Source: Trichoplax adhaerens
Lineage: Eukaryota; Placozoa; Uniplacotomia; Trichoplacea; Trichoplacidae
Assembly (NCBI RefSeq): GCF_000150275.1
Contig: NW_002060945.1
Span: 977,190 to 1,041,189 of the forward strand
Length of the DNA: 64,000 nucleotides
Direction of reading: 5' to 3'
Shown here: one piece after another, positions 51,596 through 63,703 of the stretch
How the letters are laid out: each line of letters begins with the position of its first letter
Numbering within the stretch: the stretch's first letter is position 1
Program-made: the position numbers and the translations under genes
The notes under the pieces: model-generated
Seen by the model: the letters and a program-made list of their open reading frames with translations, nothing else
The model's database searches: none
Told to the model about the DNA's origin: nothing

Positions 51596-54500
51596 TTATG
51601 AATGCAAAGGGTCAGCAACGATCTTAGCATTGTATTTTCTACCAATCAAGTCAACTTGTAGACTTTGACCCGCTTCTTTAACTAGATGTGGTGGCAAGTA
51701 AGCAAATGCTATTCCTTTCTTGGCTTCATAATCGAAACCACCGGAAGTAGTATAGCCTTGAACCTAAAGAAAAGAATTGAAATAGATTAGATTCCCAGTT
51801 AAGAAGGACGGTATTTAAGGAACTCAGTATTGCTTAATAATATTGTCTCTCTCAATATTAGGTGAACGCAATTACTAAGTGAGAGGATCTTAAATCCAGT
51901 CTTTCATATACAACAATAATGTTGCATAAGTACAGTATAATTAATTAAGAAATGTAGCTAAGGTCAGGTTAGATATAAAACTGGAGGCCATAGCAAGGAT
52001 GTGAAGAATACTTACCGCATCGTTGACCCAAATAGATTCATTTCCTTCAGCGTCAACGTCAAAGGTATCTACGTTTAAAAATACCAACTGACGTGATGCT
52101 TCTTTAAGCTTTTCTGCTAAAACCGCTTCTTTTCCAATGAAAGGTTTTGTAAAATCTATGTATTTTTCTAGACCAGCTTCTATAGGATTGGTATTGACAC
52201 TAAACTAAAATTATGAAATACATTTGACAGATAATTAACTCCATTTCACTACTTCGGCATCTCTCATGTGACCGCGTGCATATTAACACCGTAATTTATA
52301 AAAAATTTAGTATTCTTGTATATGAATCACCTCAAGGCCAAGAGCTCTAATACCAGCTTTCACTCGCAAATTACTTAGTGCATAACTACCAACATGGCCT
52401 ATATCAAATTCACTTCCAGCTTCCCACAAGTTGTTATGAAGGGCTTCCATGTCACTAGATCTAACATAAAATTCCCAACCAAATTGTCCTAAAAAAATTC
52501 CGACCGGCTTAGAACGAACGTATTAACATAGTAGCTAATATATTGCATTTTTAAACCTGTAAACGACATAGCTACAGCTCCAACTTCGACACCATTAATT
52601 AGCACCATCTGGCAAGTGTGATTAGGAAAGTTTGCTTCACTGAAGTTAGAACTTCCAGTGGCTTTTGCTAATATTTCGCGAGATTTTGGCCCAGAAATTG
52701 CTAAACAATTCCATTCTTCAGTTACGTTGTTAATTTCGACGTCGTATTCTGCAGAGTTTTCTATCAACCAACTACGTAATAAAAAATTAATTAATACGCT
52801 ATAGGAGCAATTTTGCTAATTTGAACTATGTAAGTAAGAAAATAGAATAAATCTCGAACTGGTACCGTAAATGATGCTTCTCAGCTGCGGCTCCACAAGT
52901 CAAAAAGAAATTATCTTCTTCAAGTCTTAGTACTTCGTATTCACCATAAACGCGTCCTTTTGGAGTTATCATGTGAGACACATTAACTTGGCCAACCTGA
53001 ATAGAAGCGTACGAGTGCAATATTTATTTTTTAAATAATTGTAAGATGACGAATGCTGTCATGTATTGCTAACATGACTTTCTTTGAATGCATTATTTAT
53101 ATACCTCGGGTAATTTGTTAGCTAGTACTTTACTTATAAATTTGGCAGCATCTTTGCCCTTCACAGTAACTTTACCATAAGATGAAAGATCGTACAAGCC
53201 AGCCTTGTTAAGAACAAAGTTACATTCTCTACCAACAGGCCCAAACCAATTTGTTCTTTTATAACTAGGTATATATCCAGGTACATCACCGGGAAGACAG
53301 AACCAATTTGGAACTTCCCAACCAGAACGAAAGCCGTAAACAGCACCATGGTTAGACAGACTAGAATAGAGTCCACTGACTCTCGATGTCGGACGCCCGG
53401 CAGGTCTTTCTTCTTTAGGATACATAATCATGTTATTTAAACCATAAGATTCACTAACTTTATCAAATAGATAATCCCTGGATAAATAAGTAAATGTCAA
53501 ATAAGTCAATGTATCACTTATATCAATATCCTAATTATTTGATATGCAATATTGGGAGATCGTTACACTATGGCTAACCTAGTCGCCCAAGAATCAAAGC
53601 GAGCACCATCAGTCTCCATTAAATCGTAAGGAGGTTCACCATCTACAATCCAATCTGCTAAATATCGGCCAGCACCACCTGAATGAATGATACCATACCC
53701 AAAACCAACAGCATTCCAATAATTTCTTAATTCTGAAACAGGTCCGATTAATGGAATATTCTCTGGTGCAAAAGTTATAGGTCCCGAAATAAGGCGCTGA
53801 ATGTCAGCATTAGCAAAAGCCGGAAAGCGAGACATGGCAATATTGTAGTGATCGACAATACGATCAATATCAGATTCGAATAGTTCTTTGCCAAAATCTG
53901 GCGGAACACCTTTATCATACCAATCCTTGCATACCACCATTTTATGAGGAGCTTCATAAGGTCCTACTACTAAAGCATCTTTCTCTTGTCTGAAATAATA
54001 CGAGCCTTCCAGATCCCTCATAACCGGTATTTCACGTTTAAAATCTTTAAACTCTGGTATGCTACCAGTAACACAATATTGGTGATGAATAGCGACCAAA
54101 GGTAAATCTAAGCCAACCATTTGTCCAATCTTTCGACCATAAAATCCAGCAGCGTTGATAATATGTTTGGCAACTAGCATGCCTTGATCAGTATGAACTT
54201 CCCATCGTTTGTCAGGTCGTTGTTTCAAGTCGGTTACAGGTGTATTGACATAAATTTCTGCGCCATACTGTCTAGCACCAATGGCTAATGCCTGAGTCAG
54301 TGAATAAGGGTCAATATGACCATCATTTGGGTTATACAATCCAGCTAAAACCGAATCAATATTGATAATTGGACATAATTCTTTAATTTCTTCGGGTGAA
54401 ACTATCCATTGAGGTGCTTTGTTCCATCCGTGACGACTCATGTGATAGTAGATTTCATTGACACGTTCTGGTGTTGTAGCCAAGCGTAGGCTTCCAGGCT

Positions 54501-55835
54501 TATGGAAACCAACGTCCTAGTAAACAATGATTTTGTGCTCAGCTATAAATTCTATTCATTTTATAATAGGAGTCTAAAATTTGTTATTGATTTCTTTTAA
54601 TTTTTCAGTAATAGAGTATGATATTTAATAATTAATTGCTAGTCTTGCAAATGTACAATAGTAGTAATAATGGATATATTTTACGTAGTAGAAGATTGTA
54701 TAAACATAAAATGTAATAATCGATACTTACTTGGCCCGTTTCTGCTTCTAAAACATTAAAGAGGTTAATACTATCCCAATGAATTCTTTTAAGATTAATA
54801 CCAGGATGGAAATAAGTTGCTAATCCAGCCTATAAGTAGATTAATTTTGTAAATAATAGCATAATTGTCAGCAATACGCATAGAATAGTAAATAAGGGTA
54901 TATTTCATAAGGTAGGATATTTGATTGATGTATCACTTTTATTTTTTGACTATTTAATATTTATTTTTTAGGGGATAAATATGACTATCTGGTAGTATAG
55001 CATCATATACGCGTAGAGATACAGCATCGACCCACGAGTAATTTCTAGATCATGGGCTACTAGTACTGTAGTAGGTACTTTAAGTTAATTATCAAGTAAT
55101 AGTATAAGTAATGTTGGCTATTACCGTAGAGTAAGCATACAAATACGCATGCAGTAGTGTAGTTAAGATAATAATTTCCACTTAACATCATTAGAAAGAG
55201 TAATGATATAGGGATAGTACGCGTATAGGCAATTAACGGAGCTGTCATTTCACCCATGAATATAATTACCGCGTGCCATGTTGATCCAGCAGTTAATTCT
55301 GACTTTTCTAGCAAGACAACATCTTTCACTTCTCTCTTGGCTAAATGATATGCAATACTTGCACCTACAGCTCCTCCGCCAATAACAACAGCATCGCATT
55401 CATCGCTTTGGCGTTTGCTTAACGATGATCTAGAAAAGGAGAACCATCAAGATCTATATCGACTGCAAGGTATTCATACTTAACGGTGATCCTTGATTAA
55501 TTCATTATTAGGACGACTTTTGTATGTCTTCATTACATGCAATAGGCATACAATATAAGTAAAGCTACATTAAAAGTAGATTTAACGCAATACAGTGCAT
55601 AGTGCATATATACGAGCTACGTCTGATGGCAAATCAATCATATCATTTGTTATTATAGCATGCTATTATTTTGCTGTTACAGAAGAGGTAGAGTGCTTTA
55701 CATCCTTGTATTTTTTTTCCCTCTTTTAATGTCTTACCCTAGTGTCGAAGCGAAACGCTGAGGACCAAGCTTGAGTAACGACTGGCTCTTTAAAGCAGCC
55801 CTGCCACAATTTCTCAATGATGCAATGGATAGCAT
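51596..55835 (-). CDS. DMGDH: Dimethylglycine dehydrogenase, mitochondrial
   Basis: Flavoenzyme of choline degradation: oxidatively demethylates dimethylglycine to sarcosine in the mitochondrial matrix, passing C1 to folate and electrons to ETF. Ten exons close in phase to 842 residues (human 866): 55835-55738, 55429-55270, 54829-54731, 54516-53579, 53477-53105, 52996-52866, 52771-52557, 52488-52331, 52204-52016, 51763-51596. Exon 1 encodes an Arg/Ser/Leu-rich, acid-free presequence ([17 protein letters not shown]). Exon 2 has the FAD motif [20 protein letters not shown] and [11 protein letters not shown], whose His is the covalent flavin site in the family. Later come [64 protein letters not shown], and the GcvT-like folate domain with [16 protein letters not shown] and [19 protein letters not shown]. 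The sequence fits DMGDH better than SARDH or PDPR. It is head to head with BHMT. Confidence 0.97.
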
Positions 55836-58800
55836 AGTTACTGCATTAATAGAAGATAATAAACAAATACCCGTTCAACATGATTGACATGCCCGTGTAT
55901 AAGCGCTACAATCATTTTGGAAAATATTGAACACTGCAATCCGTTTCCTTTCATGTACAATCTCAAGACTAGCACTAAACCCATACGAATATAGTTGTAG
56001 TACTAGTAATATCATGATTTGTGCTATGCATTGGCTGCAGTAGAATACAGCATGTCAACAATATCAAAAGTTCAAAACACTTTTTTTACAGTATTATTTG
56101 CTGCGCAATTTTATCTTATCCTAATGAAGGAGTAGGACTGTCTATTATCTCCTCTCTTGCACTTATTAATCTATTTATTATTATGTTATCGTCAGCATCA
56201 GCATTGGTGATCTCCTGTCGTATGGGCTTGCACTATCGACTGTATTTCTCAACTATCAACATACTAGCGTTCGGTAGAAAGTAGCGTCATGATGCGATTT
56301 AGCACTTTAGCAACAGCATCCAAGCTGCAAGAAAGAGTAGGTCAACATTTTGTCAAAGCTGTAAAAATAAATATTACTATGAAGTTAAGAGTACATAACT
56401 ATCTATCCATCATTAACTGGATCCTGATAAGCTTTTAATCTGTTGTATTCCATGTAGAAACAAGAAAAAAAAAATTTGCAAATCTCAACTTACGAGGCTT
56501 TAGGTTGGGATCAGCAAGGCTGCGGCGACGAGAAGACTCTTAAGAGTTGACGCCTGGAACTGACTTGTACGCAGTTCAATTTAATAGTTCACTGCTACAG
56601 TACATACTTGGTGCTTGCTTGTGGTCTTTCGTACTTGGTACTTTTCTCTCATAGGCTAGTCCCTGTTTGGGTGCAGGAGGTCTACTATACAGTACAATCG
56701 AGTACAGTACTGTACACTGTACACTGTATAGTACTGCTTGAAGTCATATGGGCGCTGCCTCTGCAAACTGTAAAAACTGGATTTTTTTTCCACCAACAAG
56801 AGCATCAATTAATTATATATTATACTGTATTGATTTATTTATTTATTGAAGAGTATAATGTCGATATACTGCATAAAGAATGATGATCATCATAATAATA
56901 CAGGAATAGTAATAACTACCAGTACTTCTTGTTTGCACTCTATTAACATAAACAGTACTATACGTATGCCATAAGCTAGCGAATTATGTTCCCGCTCACC
57001 CGCCCGTCATCAGGCGACGATTTTTACTTTATTTGACATTTGATGGGAGGCAATTTCTACTAATCTGTGTTGCTATTATACAGTACAGACTTTAGATGCC
57101 AACCTTGTTGCCGTATGAATCGATTCCTATAATCTATCCTAGCAACTTATGGCAAAAATAGACTAATTCATTGAATCGATGTATACCTTATGGCGAATTG
57201 ATTAGCGTACAGTATATTGCATATGCAACATTCTGCTGATCTCATTTCAAGGGCACCCTGCAGAACAACTAAGATTGCACAACACAATTACCCAACAACG
57301 TTTTTTTTTTTTTCCCCTCCGCACAACACGTGGATTCATTATAGAATTATAGGAAGAGAGAAAAACGTTTTACGGAGTACTGCAGTCCCGAAGTCGACTA
57401 CTCTTCCACTTAGTGCTTGTCTCTTTTTATTTTGGGATTATTTTTTTATTTTTTTTTGGATTCACTGTCGTCCTCTGCCTTTACGGTGTAGACCACTATT
57501 ATAACAGGTGTTAGGTGAGTTGGCAGAGATGAAAAAAAAAAAGAAGCATCCTATGTCTCCATTTCTCCGGTGAAATCAGTTGCACCAAATTGCAATAGCA
57601 TTTGTCTTCTTGTGCCAAACGGTAATGTTATTATTGACACATGCGTACGTCATGGCTTATGTTGACAAATCAAGTAGTAAATTAATTAATTCAAATAGGG
57701 CCAGTGAACAGCTCTCACACCGGCGTCGTGTATTGACTCACTTCACGGCATTGTACTCTAATCATGGTGTCAACCTACACTATGGTCAAGTACGATACAT
57801 ACGTGTACAGAGGGCTGAACTGTACAACAGACGCCCCCCCAAAAAACTCCTCTTTTTATTGTTTACATAACCAGTTATACCGGTTGCAACGTTCCAACGA
57901 AGACATGGTTAACCACTGTCCATGTTGCTCATGATCAACCGACTGTATCATAATACTGCAAAACAATGCACCACACATGCGTAATACTATTATAATATTA
58001 TTATCTACTATATTATAATGTAGATATATAATCTACAACAAATTAGTTATGGCGTTGGAAAATTGCAAGCTACACTCATAGATTGGTAGACACTGGTATA
58101 CTGGATGCATATTTATCCTTGTACTGTACGTGTACTTTTCCAACTGGAAAAATTTCAATTTCAAAAATAAATAAATTTGAAATTGTTTGACCCAAAAACG
58201 GCAATAATAAGCCAGTCAGCGTTAAGCTCTACGTTTACTCGTCATGACACTGCATGAAGGACTGCCTTGCTTGTCCGGTCTTTGCTAATTGCAACCAATA
58301 CATTACTCTACGTTATGCATTTCAATGACAATCATTAAAGTACAGTATGCCAAATAGTGTATCACAATGACTACTGGCAATGACCAAATCTGCTTTCTTT
58401 CAAGCAAGGTAACTGTTGTAGTCCAATCTTCATTGCATGTCTTTGTTTCGCGGGCTAACTGACATTAGCATTGTAACTGTATCGTTCAAATCGAGCTAAC
58501 CAGCCAGTGCTTCATGACAATATTGAATTAATCAAGTTTTATGCTTGCATTCAACATGAGCTTTTACTACAACATGCAAACTAAATAAAAGATAGTTTTA
58601 ATATATAGTCACGTATGTCGCGATTTAATTGGTGTGCGCTATTATGCAAGCATTATAAAAATTCTTTCTATTTATTTTATTTTAACCTATGAGTTCAACT
58701 CGGTAGGCTCGTGCTCAATAAGTTCTGTGTACGATGTACACTTATTGTACAGTATGTGATAATACGTCGCACAAAGGCGACAAGTACAATGACTTGTATG

Positions 58801-59460
58801 GCTTCAATTCAATCTAACAAGACATTGAAATTGCTGTCATGTATCCCCATGAAATTCAAATTTTCCATCTACTATCCAACGTAGTGGACGGTGATGATGG
58901 TGCAATAGTAGTTTTTATTTTATGTTTGTTATGTATTTCTACACTAGCACCATTTCACTGTTGGACTTTTAGCGCTTCCAAAATGATAAATAATACAAAG
59001 AAATGACTGGCTGAAAGTGACATGAAATGACGGACGCTATAGCACCAGTTTACTGCATCAGTTATTCCGACATTTCTGTTGTCTATTCAACAAATGCCTA
59101 GAAACCTGGATAGAGCATTACTGCTCGACCATAAGTAAACTTCCATGTGAATGTATATCAATCCAGCTAGAGACTCTACCACCCACCTGGTCGGGGCTTT
59201 GAAATCAAGTAGTTGCCGTAGCAAATGAATACAGGAATAGCACGATGTTTATTTACAAACAGTGCTCCTTTGCGAGCTGTGAGTAGTAATTGGAGATCAA
59301 GGTCAGGATTCATTCCACTATGGAGTGTATGATACATTGGTATTTTTTTAACTGGACTGTACTGGACAGAATAGTCGGAGTTTGTCTTTGCAACAGCAAC
59401 ACCGTCTACCGTATGGGTCAGTACTGTAGACTATAGTAGAAACGGTACACAACGCTATGC
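55836..59460. other. Upstream DNA shared by DMGDH and BHMT
   Basis: No gene supported. Contains a TACTGTA cluster (about 56590-56740) and T-rich runs (57300, 57430-57460). A frame from ATG 57625 to 57870 begins with a hydrophobic stretch and has RRR, RR and KK sites, but it overlaps motif repeats and has weak coding character. Confidence 0.55.
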
Positions 59461-59623
59461 TATAAAAAGTAGAGTAACCGCTTGAAAATTATTCTTCCTC
59501 TTTCAGGATTTCGCATCAGCATCGACTACAGCAGTAATAGCGAGCTGGAAAATCTGTCCTAGCAGCGTTACAACTGATTCTCTTCACATTGATTCCAATT
59601 TTTCATCTTTTTTTCCTAACCAG
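59461..59623 (+). promoter_or_regulatory. Candidate TATA promoter and first noncoding exon, probably of BHMT
   Basis: A TATAAAAAG box at 59461-59469 is followed about 150 bases later by a strong CAG|GTAAGA donor at 59623. No other plus-strand gene lies before BHMT, whose first coding exon is preceded by a good acceptor (TTTCCACTTTAG, ending 61347). Splicing 59623 to 61348 would give a 5'UTR exon. A TTTCAG acceptor at 59506 and an open 39-codon frame (59507-59623) leave an internal exon of another gene as an alternative. Confidence 0.35.
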
Positions 59624-59869
59624 GTAAGAGTATCATTGTTAAGAATAAAATGATGTATTGAACAATTTATCTTGTGCAAGCAATTCACTGGCGTTGAAGT
59701 CTTTACTTCCAATTACTCTGCTTGCCCTAATGATGCAAAACTTGAAAGAAGTAGTGTCATTACTTGATGTAGCGAGTATGGTGTACCCATTGAATTAGAA
59801 TGTGTTAGCCGTTTTTTCAAGATATATTTGCAACATTTACCAGTTGGTAAAGGAGTAAATGAGCGACGG

Positions 59870-60150
59870 TTGTCTTTGAAAATATTGTATATTTACCGTC
59901 ATTGATTGCTATTTTCAATTTGAAACTAAAAGTCCGTTGATAACTTACGGCTACGATATGATTGCCGTCATTGTTCAACTGGAAATATTGTTGATGTACA
60001 ATGTACGTTGTCCTTGAAAATATTGTATATTTAGTGTTATTGCTATTTTCAATTTGAAACTAAAAGTCTGGTGCTAACTTACGGCCACGATATGATTACC
60101 GTAATGGCTCAACTGGAAGTATTTGTTGACATGCAATTTACGGTCCATCT
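59870..60150. repeat. Tandem duplication, unit about 138 bp
   Basis: TTGAAAATATTGTATATTTA, then TTGCTATTTTCAATTTGAAA and TTACGG(C/T)(T/C)ACGATATGATT, occur at about 59876 and again about 60014, offset 138 bases, with scattered substitutions. Noncoding, inside the putative BHMT 5'UTR intron. Confidence 0.85.
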
Positions 60151-60157
60151 ATTGCTA

Positions 60158-60178
60158 TTACTCTACTCTACTCTACTC
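60158..60178. repeat. (CTCTA)n microsatellite
   Basis: Four CTCTA-type units; same unit as at 13271-13292. Confidence 0.8.
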
Positions 60179-61376
60179 CGTAATTGGACACATTTGATGC
60201 GTGGTAACAAAGTTGATGCATAACCGTAGTTAAAAGATATTCTATATCTATATTGAACGTTCCAAATCAGTGTTATGCTAGTTATTGATGGCTACGCTGG
60301 AAAATTAGCATAATTAACATCAACAAAAGAAGCCATTAGGGTAAATGCAGTTTTAATGAATAACTTCAGTGTTGTCTACAGTTGAAGAAATTTCCATGAT
60401 GGACTGTGCTGTGCTGGGTTTGACATTGGACGCACTGTACCATACGGGCTGTTACCGTATTTTACTGTAGTCTGTGACAAGATGCGTACTGTACCGTTGG
60501 ACTGTACTGTACTGCGCAGTGGCGTCAACAAGAAGAGTTGAGGCGTCAAAGTGTCAGACCAGTTTAGCAGGTTTTCAATAGTGAAAAGAGCTTGTATTGT
60601 AAATAAACATACTGTAACCGACGTTGTCGCATCCCCTGCGGTAGTAGTGGATAGTATAGCAGTGTAGTAATGTAAACATCAAGCTGGCTACAAGCAATGC
60701 TTCAAACGCCGGTGTAAACCTAGTCAAAATTCAAAATGGACCAAATAACGTAGTGCAATCATATTGCGTGTGAACAAGAACTTCTTTCACCAGCATCAAT
60801 TTGCAACATGAGGAAAAGGATCCATTTTTAGTTGTACTAGAACTTGGATGGTAAAAGCCAATGCGGTTTTTACCTCTATTACACCCTGCAAAAAAGAGCC
60901 GTCGTATTAAAGTAATACAAGTCAAGATAAACGGAAAATAGTAGAGGCAACGCCCCATGTTTACTCTTGAATGTATTTACTGTGTTAAAAACTGCATTGG
61001 GGTGGACAACTTTAAACTACAATGGACAATAATACTATCTCTATTTCCAGCCCTGATGAATTTGTGAGACTGCATCTCGCAGACAAGCAATTTCAATCCT
61101 AGGGTGTTGGTCCCAGTTTTCAGCAAGCAACATTCTAGTTCTTCCATCCTAGCACTTGTAATTTCCAATTATCAATCGTTTTCTATTGAATTGTTAAGGT
61201 TAATTGATCAAAAATAGTGTCAATATTAAGCCAGTTCAAAAGGCAAAGCAGAGTGAACATTGTCAACTTGCTTTTTTTATTTTGATGGTCAATCCACTTC
61301 TCTAGTTTGACTTGCCGTTAACCACTTGCAATTTCTTTCCACTTTAGAACCGAATTATTACAATTTCCACTACAAG

Positions 61377-63703
61377 ATGGGCAAGGTGAGCGACATTGTA
61401 GTTGTATGTGACTTGTTGAAATCGACAAATAAAGCAGCAGTATTGTAGGCAAATCAACAACCATTGTTTCCTTCTTGCAATCCAAACTAGGGAATTCTTG
61501 AGCGCTTGAATGAAGGTGTCGTTATTGGAGATGGCGGTTTCGTATTTGCTTTAGAAAAACGTGGCTACGTCAAGGCTGGTCCATGGACACCAGAAGCCGT
61601 TATCGAATATCCAGAAGCCGGTAAAATATGTAGAGATGTAGACACTTACCACCGCTATCTTACTCTAACTGTCAGCGTAAATGGTATCGTTTCACAAAAA
61701 TAGGCAATGCCTTAGTTTCTGTACTTTGAAAGACAACTAAGATTTTGAACGCAAAAAATAAATACATTGACTAGTTTACGTACAGTACAATAAATTAATA
61801 CTGAGTGGTAATAGCAGAGATTAATTTGGTAGAAGTAGTACTATTTCTGATCAAGTGATTGATGCTAATACAAATGATCCTTTTCTCAGTCAAGCAATTG
61901 CATCGTGAATTCTTAAGAGCCGGATCGGATGTTATGCAATGCTTTACCTTTTATGCCAGTGAAGATAAATTAGAGAATCGTGGTAATAAAGCGGCTCAGC
62001 ATGGTGTAAGTATTCACTTAATATCGTACAGTATTTTTCTTATGCTAAACTATTCATTTTTATGGAGATCATATGAAAGTCACTTTTACTATGCATCAAT
62101 ATGTAGAGAGCTAACCATACGGCATAGCCAGCGTAGAAAGCCACTTTCAATGTCATCAATAATTGGTAATGACGCTGTAACTAGAAATGCATTCTTTGCG
62201 TATCTATAGGTCGGAGCAGTGAATGAAGCCGCTTGCAAAATTGCTCGTGAAGTTGCTAACGAAGGCGATGCTTTAATCGCTGGTGGAATGTGCCAAACCC
62301 CAACTTATCTATCTGGGGGCAATAAAGAAACAGTCCAGATAGAATTTCAAAAACAGGCAGATGCTTTTGTAAAGTGCGGTGTAGATTTTCTCATCTGTGA
62401 GGTAAAACCTATTCTATCGTGTTATTCAATCATTGATTTCCATTCAATTTTGGAAAACTTTTTTATCATAGTACGTACAATGATTTTAAACAACGCTACT
62501 CTCCTTAGTACTTTGAACACGTTGAAGAAGCAACTTGGGCTGTCGAAGTCTGTAAAAAGACCGGCATGGCTGTTGCCGCTACATTGTGTATTAACGATGA
62601 GGGAGATATGCATGGCGTATCCACCGCAGATTGTGCCGTAAAGCTTGCTAATGCTGGTATGGATTACCTAAAATATCAAACACACAATTCTATGCTACTT
62701 AAGACAAGTTACAATATGAGGGAGTAGTCGTCGTCGTTATCTTAGCTCCTATTGCCACTTTTACCTATTATAGGAGCTGATATTATTGGAATAAACTGCC
62801 ATTTCGATCCTGATGCCACCTTAGCTGGAATTCGTGAAATGAAGAGAGGCTTAGATGAAGCTGGCTTGAAACGTCATTTGATGAGCCAACCGCTAGCATT
62901 CAAGACACCAGATGTAAACAAGCAGGGATTTATTGACTTGCCTGAATTTCCTTTTGGTAGGCTATATCCTAAACATACACAAATAGAGAAATGAATTGTT
63001 TGGTAATAAAATATTTTAACAATATTCATTTAGCTCTGGAACCACGTATACTTACAAGATGGGATTGTCACCGTTACGCCAGAGAAGCCTATGATCTCGG
63101 AGTTCGATACATTGGTGCTTGTTGTGGATTTGAGGTAGGTGACTACTATACCTCAACTAAGCAATATATATCGTCAGTCACAAAATTAATGCCCTGTAAA
63201 ATAAGCTTTAACAATACCATTACTATTACTTAAATTGATCTATTGAATAATGATTCCTTCCTTATTCAGCCTTACCACGTTCGAGCTATTGCGGAAGAAT
63301 TATCTAAAGAACGAGGATGTTTACCTGCAGCTAGTGAGAAACATGATATGTGGGGAGGTGGATTGCAACTTCACACCAAGCCTTGGGTTCGAGCAAGGTA
63401 AAATATCAATTGGTCTTAACATATGGATACATACTATAAGCCACAAACTTCAACAAATTACTAGTAGTACTGTAATATTTTGTTATAAATGCAACGACGA
63501 TGTATAACAAAGATATTCACAAAACATTCTCTAGAGCTCGACGTGATTACTGGGAAAATCTAAGTCCAGCTTCTGGCCGTGCGGAAAGTTCTGCCTTTTC
63601 TAAGCCGAATGCGTGGGGAGTAACTGCTGGCGACGATTTATTAAAACAACAAAAGGAAGCAACCACTCTAGCAGAAATCTCCAATCTAGCTGGTAGATCA
63701 TAA
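61377..63703 (+). CDS. BHMT: Betaine-homocysteine S-methyltransferase
   Basis: Zinc enzyme that transfers a methyl group from betaine to homocysteine, giving methionine and dimethylglycine, the DMGDH substrate. Nine exons close in phase to 391 residues (human 406): 61377-61385, 61491-61620, 61890-62005, 62210-62401, 62509-62656, 62774-62956, 63034-63134, 63270-63397, 63535-63703. The first coding exon is only ATG GGC AAG. Diagnostic segments are [81 protein letters not shown] and IGACCGFE (the three zinc-binding Cys), [13 protein letters not shown], and [15 protein letters not shown]. The C-terminal dimerisation tail is short, ending [12 protein letters not shown]. An acceptor just upstream (ending 61347) implies a noncoding 5' exon. 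Confidence 0.98.

Larger units (their letters stand above)
59624..61347. other. Proximal BHMT upstream region or 5'UTR intron
   Basis: Apart from the 138-bp duplication and the CTCTA run, I see TACTGTA motifs near 60490-60520 and minus-strand chance frames (60731-60958, 60977-61168) without splice context. No additional gene is supported. Confidence 0.5.
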
